Shown: piece by piece, positions 1 through 5,469 of the stretch | How positions within the stretch are numbered: position 1 is the first letter of the stretch | Layout: every line of letters starts with the position of its first letter | NCBI GenBank assembly: GCA_030024065.1 | Contig: JASEIE010000083.1 | Span: forward strand, 1-12,648 | Direction: 5' to 3' | Source: Thermodesulfobacteriota bacterium | Lineage (GTDB): Bacteria > Desulfobacterota > BSN033 > UBA1163 | Length of the DNA: 12,648 bases | The notes under the pieces: model-generated | Databases searched by the model: none | Told to the model about the DNA's origin: nothing | What the model saw: only the letters and a program-made list of their open reading frames with translations | Made by a program: the position numbers and the translations under genes

Positions 1-29
1 GCCTGATATAGTATCATCTAAATGCAACA

Positions 30-69
30 GATTATAACTATTGCCGATAGTCATTATATAGATTATAAG
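30..69 (+). promoter_or_regulatory. Candidate promoter/operator of the toxin-antitoxin pair
   Basis: A plausible sigma70-type promoter is TTGCCG (41-46), a 17-base spacer and TATAAG (64-69). A short inverted repeat, ACTAT (37-41) and ATAGT (47-51), overlaps the -35 box. The octamer GATTATAA occurs at 30-37 and again at 61-68. An operator overlapping the promoter is what an autoregulating antitoxin would need. The boxes are imperfect and the region is AT-rich, so this is only a candidate. Confidence 0.3.
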
Positions 70-115
70 AACTTTCCGTTTTATAGTTTGAAAATTTGTT
101 TAAGAGGTGAATTAA

Positions 116-301
116 ATGAGAGCTACAGCAAAAAAGATTGACCCTGAGGATTACATCCTTTCAGTACTTCCTCCGGGGGACCGCCTTGATGCAGCTTTTC
201 AACTTGCACGGGAGGCATTTAGAAATACGAGTCTGACCCTGAAAGATATTGACAATGCGGTGAAGACGGTAAGGAGAAAATCCTACGAAAAAAAGAAATA
301 A
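116..301 (+). CDS. Small antitoxin-like protein paired with a PIN-domain gene
   Basis: This encodes 61 aa, starting at ATG behind a good ribosome site (AGAGGTGA at 104-111). The protein is soluble and charged. It has a probable helical centre (about residues 22-35, DRLDAAFQLAREAFRN), a second helix around TLKDIDNAV, and a very basic tail ending YEKKK. No signal peptide or membrane segment is seen. I do not recognise a classic ribbon-helix-helix or AbrB motif. The antitoxin call rests on size, charge and position: its last 17 bases overlap the expected start of a PIN-domain toxin gene, the usual VapB-VapC arrangement. It would bind and neutralise the PIN RNase and repress the shared promoter. 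Being a small conserved protein of other function is possible. Confidence 0.55.
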   Translation: MRATAKKIDPEDYILSVLPPGDRLDAAFQLAREAFRNTSLTLKDIDNAVKTVRRKSYEKKK

Positions 302-623
302 AGTTGTCTTTGATACGGGTGTGCTCATTTCCGCTTTTGCTTTCGGTGGAATTCCAGAAAAGGCTGTAAAGAAGGCCTTTGGCGAGTCAGAGGGTTATGT
401 TTCACCAGCTCTTTTAAAAGAATATCGAGATGTTCCTTTGGCCCTTAGAGATGAAAAGAAAATATTGATCTGCCGGGATGCTGAAGATAATTTGTTGCTC
501 GAGTGTTGTGTTGAAGCAAAAGCGAATTTTTTGATAACCGGCGATAAGGACCTCCTCGAAATAGCGAATCTTCCCTTTGATTTAAAAATATTGACACCAC
601 GACAGTTTCTCGAAGAAGGATAA
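285..623 (+). pseudogene. PIN-domain (VapC-like, COG1569-type) toxin, probably inactivated
   Basis: The frame is open from 273 to the stop at 621-623. The family's N-terminus (V-V-F-D-T-x-V-L-I-S) is encoded upstream of the first standard start codon, GTG 321. The logical start is codon 285-287, preceded by AAGGAG (271-276) with an 8-base spacer, but it reads ACG instead of ATG. From there the product is 112 aa. The four PIN acidic positions are present: D10 (FDTG), E46 (KEYRD), D65 (CRDAEDN) and D87 (TGDKD). The usual N of DTN is G12. Only about 18 residues separate E46 from CRD, whereas relatives have roughly 50, so a central helical part is missing; relatives run near 135-145 aa. Intact members are Mg-dependent RNases. 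ACG could be a weak start, but lost start, lost N and internal deletion together favour a decayed gene. Confidence 0.6.
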
Positions 624-646
624 AGGTCTTCGTGTCCACTCATGAT

Positions 647-713
647 ATTTCGGACTCTTGATTTGAAACCTCAGCCTGCCGCAGGCAGGCGACAGGCAGG
701 CGCATTCCGAAAT
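647..713. repeat. Palindromic repeat with GCCTGCC/GGCAGGC stem
   Basis: An outer perfect inverted repeat, ATTTCGGA (647-654) and TCCGAAAT (706-713), encloses an inner perfect hairpin, GCCTGCC (674-680), loop GCA, GGCAGGC (684-690). A further GGCAGGCG (695-702) follows. Nested symmetry of this kind resembles REP/MITE-type dispersed elements. A related GC-rich palindrome sits at 3653-3714. There is no coding capacity. Confidence 0.5.
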
Positions 714-964
714 TCGCAATTGGTTAATGACAAGAGGGGGAATGTGTTTTTGTTTTCAGCGCCATACGACTCACGCTTTACGGCGGGATGCTCTATGCGG
801 TAGTTTAGTGGGATTAGGTCAAAAAGAATGAGTTTTTGTATTTACATTCCGCAATCTCTCTGAGCCAGAGGCCGCATTCGGCAATCAGCATTTGGCAGGG
901 GACCCCAGAACAATTGAAAGGTGAGGGCGGATGAGGTTTCTGAAAGGGGAAATAAGTGGAAGAA

Positions 965-1012
965 TTCATCAACGCCCCCCGAAGCTTCATCAACGCAGGA
1001 AAGCAAAGCTTC
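965..1012. repeat. Short direct and inverted repeats
   Basis: The 11-mer TTCATCAACGC occurs at 965-975 and 986-996, a 21-base period. GAAGCTT (981-987) and AAGCTTC (1006-1012) form a perfect 7-base inverted repeat. It lies 48 bases past the stop of the minus-strand receptor gene, but no T-run follows on either strand, so a rho-independent terminator is not supported. Confidence 0.35.
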
Positions 1013-1059
1013 TTTTGTAAACTTTCATGCCATTGCTTTGGGTTAGAGGCAAAACCGGT

Positions 1060-2154
1060 CTACTCAAAAGCCACTTTATATTCCTTTTCAAGGTATTCCC
1101 TCATATGGTCTATCACCTCCGGCGCCGCCGAAACCCCGGCCGGATAGCTGCGGGCCAGCGACTCTCCAAAATAATGCGGTGCTTTTGGGTTTTGCATTTC
1201 TGATTCTTTTAAAAACATCGGGTCTTTCACCATATCTATGGCGGCTTTTCTTAGAATACCCATGATTTCAGCTGGGGTATCTTTAGGAAACAAAATGCAC
1301 TTCCCATAAGTCCGGCTGCCCACCACGACTTTATATGCCTCAAAAACTTTTCCGGAAGGCTTTTTGCCATAAATCTGCTCATAAAGCTCTGGAGCCGTGG
1401 GAACCCCTGGAACCGATCGTTCTCTGACCACTGCTCCATTTTCATCCAGGACTCCGCTCTGAAAGAGTAATACCGCCTCTCCTCGATCAACATACTGCTG
1501 CATACTTGCAAGGTAACCCTCCGTGCTTTGACCGGAGAAGTTAGTTTCTCCCGTTGTATAAGCCATGTTAGCGGCCGAAGTGCCACCGTAGCCCCAAATC
1601 ATTTTTTCAACATTGAAACCCAGAAGGGCCTTTGCCCAGACAAAGCCACTGGCTACACCTGAGACCGGGCTGACATGGCCCCAGATTAAGCCCTTGGCTG
1701 TCATGATGTCCCTGGGTTTAGATACGAGAATTGGTCTACAAAAGTAAACCATCCCTACTGGTGTTGAATAGATCGGTTGCATTTCCTCCAACCTGAAAAC
1801 CACCCCTTTAGGCCGTGCTAAGCCTGTCATGAGACTGCCACCCGATGAAACCAGGGCGGTTAAACCGTTGGGTTTTGCCAGATAAGCAAGGTTTGCTCCG
1901 GTCACGCCACCAGCCCCGGCTATGTTTCGAACAACGGCTTTAGGATTTCCGGGGATAAACCTGGGTAAATGCCGGGCTACCAGCCGGCCAAACAAGTCCG
2001 TTCCTCCCCCAGCAGTGAAAGGAACCACAAAGGCGATGACCTTCCCTTTAAAGTAGGGCTCGGCACTTGAAGGGGTAACCCCACCCAAAACCAGAACACA
2101 TAAAATAACCATTCGTAGTGTCCATCCACTTCCCCCCAAGAGTCGTTTTCTCAT
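1060..2154 (-). CDS. TTT-family (TctC/Bug-like) periplasmic solute receptor, paralogue A
   Basis: This encodes 364 aa from ATG 2154, with a G-rich ribosome site (AGGGGGAT) just upstream. A Sec signal peptide has a basic start, a hydrophobic core (about 15-26) and likely cleavage after A31 (PSSA/EPYF). The mature start, YFKGKVIAFVVPFTAGGGTD, holds the P-x-x-A-GGG-x-D element (GGGTD at 49-53) of Bug receptors, which binds carboxylated ligands. The following FIPGNP...VVRNIAGAGG region and the PELYEQIYGKKP segment are shared with the other receptors here. It is longer than standard Bug proteins (about 300-330 aa), and its C-terminus (YPAGV...KVAFE) differs from the canonical one. It is expected to act in the periplasm, delivering substrate to a TctA/TctB transporter or acting as a sensor; no transporter gene is nearby. 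It is last in the minus-strand array. Family confidence is good; the ligand is unknown. Confidence 0.85.
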   Translation of the reverse strand: MRKRLLGGSGWTLRMVILCVLVLGGVTPSSAEPYFKGKVIAFVVPFTAGGGTDLFGRLVARHLPRFIPGNPKAVVRNIAGAGGVTGANLAYLAKPNGLTALVSSGGSLMTGLARPKGVVFRLEEMQPIYSTPVGMVYFCRPILVSKPRDIMTAKGLIWGHVSPVSGVASGFVWAKALLGFNVEKMIWGYGGTSAANMAYTTGETNFSGQSTEGYLASMQQYVDRGEAVLLFQSGVLDENGAVVRERSVPGVPTAPELYEQIYGKKPSGKVFEAYKVVVGSRTYGKCILFPKDTPAEIMGILRKAAIDMVKDPMFLKESEMQNPKAPHYFGESLARSYPAGVSAAPEVIDHMREYLEKEYKVAFE

Positions 2155-2170
2155 ATTGATCCCCCTTTCC

Positions 2171-2200
2171 GGTTTAAGGTTGATAGGAGTGGCTTAAACC
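2171..2200 (-). promoter_or_regulatory. Leader hairpin upstream of receptor A
   Basis: A perfect 8-base inverted repeat, GGTTTAAG (2171-2178) and CTTAAACC (2193-2200), with a 14-base loop lies in the leader of the receptor at 1060-2154, about 5 bases upstream of its ribosome site. It could be an RNA hairpin affecting translation or stability, or a protein-binding operator. No relation to a known riboswitch is seen. Confidence 0.3.
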
Positions 2201-2238
2201 TGCAAATCGTTTTATCCGTGGCACCAGAATAAAAACAC

Positions 2239-2331
2239 TTATTTCTTTTCTTCTTTCTTCGGCTCCTTGTTAAAGCTTGGAATACAGAAACAGCAAATGC
2301 GTCCACACCTGTTATAAGGCTCACTGTTCAA
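2239..2331 (-). CDS. Possible cysteine-rich small protein (30 aa)
   Basis: This is a speculative small gene between two receptor genes. Starting at TTG 2331 it reads 30 residues to TAA 2239: a short polar start, a cysteine cluster (CGRICCFC) and a charged lysine/glutamate tail ending KKEEKK. The frame stays open further upstream, to a stop overlapping the end of the preceding receptor gene, but has no ATG. AAGGAA lies upstream but about 15 bases away, farther than ideal. The CxxxCCxC-like spacing and charged tail do not look random, but low-complexity A/T sequence could yield them. I recognise no family; metal binding would be a guess. Confidence 0.22.
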   Translation of the reverse strand: MNSEPYNRCGRICCFCIPSFNKEPKKEEKK

Positions 2332-2375
2332 GCTTATCTGAAAAAATTCCTTATCAACCGCAGCACCCGTTATAA

Positions 2376-3476
2376 TTAATCGAATCTTACATTATATTTC
2401 TCAGAAAGAACTTTGCGCATGAACTGGATCACCTCGGGAGGGCCAGAAACTCCTTTCGGATATCCGCTTGTAAGCTTATCGCCAATAAAATGAGGCGCGC
2501 CTGGGTTTAGAAGATCTGACTCTTTAAGAAAGTTCGGATCCTTTACCATCTTTGCAAAGGCGTCTCTGTAAATCTTCACGATATTCGGTGGTGTTATGGT
2601 AGGAAGTAAAACCGTCTTTCCATAGGTACTGGAACCCACTATTAACTTGTAGGCTTCCCAGACAGGTCCTGTTGGCTTTTTCCCGTAGATCTGCTCATAG
2701 AGCTCCGGTACGGTAGGAACATCAGGAGCCCCTTCTTCTTTAACGACATTGCCATTCTCATCTAATAGACCAGTCTGAAACAATGGTACAGCCTGATTCC
2801 TATCTACAAGAGGTTTAAAACTGGCATTGTAGCCTACTGTGGTTTGTCCAGAAACATTCGTCTCACCGGAAATGAAAGCCATTCGGGAGGGCCCACCACC
2901 GTCATAGCCCCATATCTCTTTTGATTCGAATCCTAAAAGTTCTTTGGCCCAGACAAATGCGCTCCCGGTTGAACCTGTTGGGCCTGTGTGACCGAAAATC
3001 AATCCTTTAGTTTTTAAAATATCTTTGCGTTCTTTAATCAGGCCCGGTTTGTAAACAATAACCGCACCTATTGGAATGGAATAGATTGGGTGCATTTTTT
3101 CCAAATAGTACTCCACCCCTTTAAGTCTCAGTATGTTCGCATTCGTATCGCTTCCGGACGTTAATAACACCGTCTTCCCATCTGACGATTTCTGAAAATA
3201 TACATGGTGTGATCCAATCATCCCTCCGGCTCCTGGCATATTCCGAATCACAATGGAAGGGTTGCCCGGGATGTACTGACTTAAATGCCTGGATAACATT
3301 CGCCCGAGCACATCCGTCCCGCCTCCCGCACTATAAGGAACCACAAAACTAATAACTTTTCCCTGAAAATATGGCTGCGCAGATGCTGTCCCCACGATTA
3401 GGAAGCTACTGAGTATCAAAGCGAATACAGCAAACAAAGAAAGCTTGTTTTGCCATAATAAATTTAATTCCCGCAT
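2376..3476 (-). CDS. TTT-family (TctC/Bug-like) periplasmic solute receptor, paralogue B
   Basis: This encodes 366 aa from ATG 3476, with TGAGGT 4 bases upstream. The signal peptide has a hydrophobic core at about 12-28 and likely cleavage after A33 (TASA/QPYF). GGGTD lies at 51-55 inside VVPYSAGGGTD, the most canonical version in this window. FIPGNPSIVIRNMPGAGG and PELYEQIYGKKPTGP follow, with the shared C-terminus ending KYNVRFD. It is expected to bind a small, probably carboxylated, solute in the periplasm. A good sigma70-like promoter lies directly upstream, so it may start its own transcript, which could run on 221 bases into receptor A. It is very similar in layout to the other four receptors, showing expansion by duplication. 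Ligand and partner transporter are unknown. Confidence 0.86.
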   Translation of the reverse strand: MRELNLLWQNKLSLFAVFALILSSFLIVGTASAQPYFQGKVISFVVPYSAGGGTDVLGRMLSRHLSQYIPGNPSIVIRNMPGAGGMIGSHHVYFQKSSDGKTVLLTSGSDTNANILRLKGVEYYLEKMHPIYSIPIGAVIVYKPGLIKERKDILKTKGLIFGHTGPTGSTGSAFVWAKELLGFESKEIWGYDGGGPSRMAFISGETNVSGQTTVGYNASFKPLVDRNQAVPLFQTGLLDENGNVVKEEGAPDVPTVPELYEQIYGKKPTGPVWEAYKLIVGSSTYGKTVLLPTITPPNIVKIYRDAFAKMVKDPNFLKESDLLNPGAPHFIGDKLTSGYPKGVSGPPEVIQFMRKVLSEKYNVRFD

Positions 3477-3507
3477 ATTAACCTCATTTTCAATTTTTTT
3501 TGCTCAT

Positions 3508-3536
3508 AAAATACTGCCAAATCTAAAGGGAGTCAA
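3508..3536 (-). promoter_or_regulatory. Candidate sigma70 promoter for receptor B
   Basis: On the minus strand TTGACT (3536-3531, 5 of 6 matches to TTGACA) is followed by exactly 17 bases and TATTTT (3513-3508, 4 of 6 matches to TATAAT). Transcription would begin near 3500, giving a leader of about 25 bases with the ribosome site TGAGGT and ATG 3476. Geometry and position are both good. It implies that the two distal receptor genes can be expressed independently of the upstream genes. Confidence 0.5.
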
Positions 3537-3652
3537 TACCGTTGGTTTCTTGTTCCCTCCGTAATTTACTATGGATTCATGAAGTCCGCTATCAAATCCG
3601 AAGAGTGTTCTCGTTTAGGTAAGAATTCCGTTTAGGATGGGTTGACCGGCAA

Positions 3653-3714
3653 GTGCCCCGCAAGCCCCGCCTTGCCTGCCCGCCGGTAGGCAGGTAGGCG
3701 GGGTCAAGGGGCAC
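3653..3714. repeat. Long GC-rich palindrome, related to 647-713
   Basis: The outer arms GTGCCCC (3653-3659) and GGGGCAC (3708-3714) are perfect complements. The inner arms, 3665-3680 (CCCCGCC...CCTGCC) and 3689-3703 (GGCAGG...GGCGGGG), pair with one small imperfection around an 8-base loop. GCCTGCC and GGCAGG also occur in the palindrome at 647-713, so both may belong to one dispersed repeat family. No T-run follows, so it is not a standard terminator. Confidence 0.5.
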
Positions 3715-3739
3715 AATATAAATAAGATTCCCTTTCCGG

Positions 3740-3768
3740 GAAGCCCCGCTCTGTGGACGGGGAGCTTC
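3740..3768. repeat. Palindromic repeat, left copy flanking the reductase gene
   Basis: GAAGC (3740-3744) pairs with GCTTC (3764-3768), and CCCG (3745-3748) with CGGG (3758-3761), giving a hairpin with a small bulge. The 23 bases 3740-3762 align in the same orientation with 5065-5088, on the other side of the aldo/keto reductase gene, at 19 of 24 columns counted by eye. Confidence 0.45.
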
Positions 3769-3983
3769 AATCTCATGGAAGGAATTCTATGCCTAATTAG
3801 TATTCTTTATCAACAGGAAAAATAAGTTGTGAAAATTTTATGACGAGGCGCAAGAGAGAGCTGCTATCTGGTAAGGCAAGAATGGCGCCGGCGACGCAGT
3901 GAATGTAGATCTTGTTGCAAGGGGAGGGAAGAGACCTATCAATGACCTTGTTGGGCGCGGTGCCAACATTTAGCACCCTGTTG

Positions 3984-4976
3984 TTATTCAGGACAGGACC
4001 AAGTCGCTCGGATTCGTTCCAATGTATCCGCAGATAATGGACCGCGCTCAACATACTTGACGGCCTCCTCAAGCTGGTCTTGGCTTGAAAAGCCCAGTAA
4101 GGCCGTCGAAACGCCGGACTTGCTGACCACAAACCGAACAGCAGCTTCGACCAAACTGCTTACATGGCCCTCCTCAACCAGAAAATTGTAGCGCCGAGCC
4201 CTATCAACATCAGCGCTGTATTCCTGCTCCGATGCAATGGGGTTGACCGACTTGGCAGCAACCGGATGTCGCCCCATGGTGCCACTAAGGGCACCTCCGG
4301 CCAGGATGCGAATGGCTATCACGCCCATTTTCTGCTGTGCAGCAAGCTCAATGAGTTGTCCATAATCCTGGAATGAAAAACTCGGTGGGACGGTCGTACC
4401 CGCCGACGGGTTGAGCAAATTATACGGAACCTGAATGCTCTTGAATCCGTAAGTCGCTACCGCCTCATGTAATGCGTCGCTCGCACCCAATCCGGTGATC
4501 CCCCAAAACCGAACCTTGCCCTGCTGTTGAAGCTCCTCAAATGATCGCATCACTGCGTCGAGGTCATGGAGGCCTACCCAGTCATTGCCCTGCTCCGGCT
4601 GACGCGGAGATCCGATGCGGTTATGCAACTGGATCAGATCGATGGTCGCGCAGCCCAGTCGCCGCAGGCTCCCTTCAACGGACCGGGTGATCGCAGCGCC
4701 GATCTGACTCATGTCCTCACCCTTCAGCGGAACTTTTGTCCCGATAAGCGCGTTCGCTCTCAACTCTCGCAAGACGGCACCCAGATTCACTTCCGATTGT
4801 CCATTACCATACCGAACTGCTGTGTCAAAGTAGTTGATTCCCAGTTCGATGGCTCGGCTCACTACCTGCCGAATCGTTGGATAGTCACCGCGCACCAGGA
4901 GGCCGCCGATATTGCCACACCCGAACCCAAGTTGAGAAACGTTTAGTCCTGTCCGCCCTAGAATGTTGTAGTTCAT
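3984..4976 (-). CDS. Aldo/keto reductase family oxidoreductase
   Basis: This encodes 330 aa from ATG 4976, preceded by AGGGGGAT. It is a cytoplasmic (beta/alpha)8-barrel, NAD(P)H-dependent carbonyl reductase or alcohol dehydrogenase of the AKR superfamily, of normal length. It opens with the family hallmark YNILGRTGLNVSQLGFG. All four catalytic residues are visible: D51 and Y56 in NYFDTAVRYGNGQSE, K81 in IGTK, and H118 in IQLHN. The C-terminal region has the expected cofactor-binding style (SKSGVSTALLGFSS near 283-296). There is no signal peptide. It stands alone, with about 500 bases of repeat-containing non-coding DNA on each side, so it does not appear to be co-transcribed closely with the receptor/MmgE genes. 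Related palindromes on both flanks suggest possible insertion as a unit. The substrate cannot be told. Confidence 0.9.
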   Translation of the reverse strand: MNYNILGRTGLNVSQLGFGCGNIGGLLVRGDYPTIRQVVSRAIELGINYFDTAVRYGNGQSEVNLGAVLRELRANALIGTKVPLKGEDMSQIGAAITRSVEGSLRRLGCATIDLIQLHNRIGSPRQPEQGNDWVGLHDLDAVMRSFEELQQQGKVRFWGITGLGASDALHEAVATYGFKSIQVPYNLLNPSAGTTVPPSFSFQDYGQLIELAAQQKMGVIAIRILAGGALSGTMGRHPVAAKSVNPIASEQEYSADVDRARRYNFLVEEGHVSSLVEAAVRFVVSKSGVSTALLGFSSQDQLEEAVKYVERGPLSADTLERIRATWSCPE

Positions 4977-5064
4977 GATGCAATCCCCCTAATGAAATCG
5001 TCCGCATAAACGTACAAAACAGTTGCAGCCACCAATTCCGTACTTCTTGATACTTCAACGGCAC

Positions 5065-5196
5065 GAAACCCCGTTCTTTGGGACAGGGTCAAAAGCGCCG
5101 CTCAGTATCAACCCTGAGCCTTCGGCATGAGCTCAGTCGAGCGCTCAGGCCAGCCCATACCCCGGGCTTTTGACCGGGGAAAGCCGAAGGGTTGAT
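5065..5196. repeat. Dense inverted-repeat region, right flank of the reductase gene
   Basis: Bases 5065-5088 are the right copy of the 3740-3762 repeat and can fold as a hairpin (CCCGTTC with GGACAGGG). CCCCGG (5160-5165) and CCGGGG (5174-5179) form a perfect 6-base stem with an 8-base loop. CTGAGC (5114-5119) pairs with GCTCAG (5131-5136). Longer matches are GGTCAAAAGC (5087-5096) with 5166-5175, ATCAACCCT (5107-5115) with 5188-5196, and CTTCGGC (5120-5126) with 5183-5189. The first and second of these cross rather than nest. It lies in the 493-base gap between the reductase and MmgE/PrpD genes; outside this block and the CapA remnant I see no gene there. Confidence 0.5.
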
Positions 5197-5384
5197 TTGT
5201 GACCTTCCTTGTGGTTGCCGCCCAACAATAATCATACCGTCCGCGTCATCCGACAGAAGCAAACTACCATCCTATAACCTTTTGTGTCCTTGATGGCTCA
5301 GGGTTCTAAGTCGATGAGATTATGTAGCACACCTCCTGTTGCCATCGCAAGGGTCCTGGGTATATGCAGTTTGCATAACACGGC

Positions 5385-5447
5385 TCATAATTGCCCCACA
5401 TCTCCCCACGCCATTAATGTCACAGTTTTCATAGTATCTTGTGCCAT
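5385..5447 (-). pseudogene. CapA-like N-terminal remnant
   Basis: ATG 5447 stands behind AAGGAG (5457-5453) with a short spacer and reads 20 residues before TGA. The stretch TVTLMAWGDVG matches TVTLLAGGDVG at the start of the CapA-family gene at 10028-11149, including the GDV motif and much of the DNA sequence around it (ACTGTGACATT, GGGGAGATGTGGGGC). After GDVG the frame breaks. Shifting by one base gives a YEP triplet reminiscent of the family, then similarity fades. It begins 22 bases after the MmgE/PrpD stop, as an operon gene would. The best reading is a duplicated CapA gene lost by frameshift and deletion. A translated leader peptide is less likely. Confidence 0.55.
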
Positions 5448-5469
5448 ATGAACTCCTTCACAGGGCATC

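Larger units (their letters stand above)
624..1059. other. Gene-free stretch between PIN gene and receptor gene
   Basis: No convincing gene is visible on either strand. It separates the plus-strand toxin-antitoxin pair from the 3' end of a minus-strand receptor gene, so it lies between convergent genes. It holds the palindromic repeat at 647-713 and the short repeats at 965-1012. Three loosely related strings near 704-719, 845-852 and 872-882 (CATTCCG/CATTCGG followed by CAAT) hint at degraded repeat copies. I see no U-run terminator for either gene. Confidence 0.5.
3477..3983. other. 507-base gene-free region with promoter and palindromes
   Basis: No supported gene is present. The receptor B promoter lies at 3508-3536 and GC-rich palindromes at 3653-3714 and 3740-3768. 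The remaining part (about 3769-3983) is the downstream flank of the aldo/keto reductase. A weak hairpin there, GGTGC (3959-3963) and GCACC (3972-3976), lacks a T-run on either strand. An open frame that enters this part from within the reductase gene has no family features. Confidence 0.45.

Noticed and set aside
321..623. PIN gene starting at GTG 321 (100 aa)
   Set aside because: This start lies after the conserved FDTG motif and would remove a catalytic Asp and the first beta strand; it has no good ribosome site.
395..643. Minus-strand open frames opposite the PIN gene
   Set aside because: They mirror a recognised PIN-domain gene and show no family features.
647..713. CRISPR repeat from the repeated GGCAGGC units
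   Set aside because: Units are too short and almost contiguous, with no spacers and no cas genes.
965..1012. GAAGCTT/AAGCTTC as a terminator for receptor A
   Set aside because: No T-run follows on the minus strand, and the loop is long.
3959..3976. Hairpin GGTGC/GCACC as a terminator for the reductase
   Set aside because: The stem is only five pairs, with no T-run on the minus strand after it.
3797..4132. Minus-strand 111-aa open frame across the end of the reductase
   Set aside because: It begins inside the aldo/keto reductase gene in another frame, has no ribosome site of note, and the part beyond the reductase shows no domain.
4566..4946. Plus-strand 126-aa open frame
   Set aside because: It lies wholly opposite the well-supported aldo/keto reductase, with low-complexity, unstructured composition.
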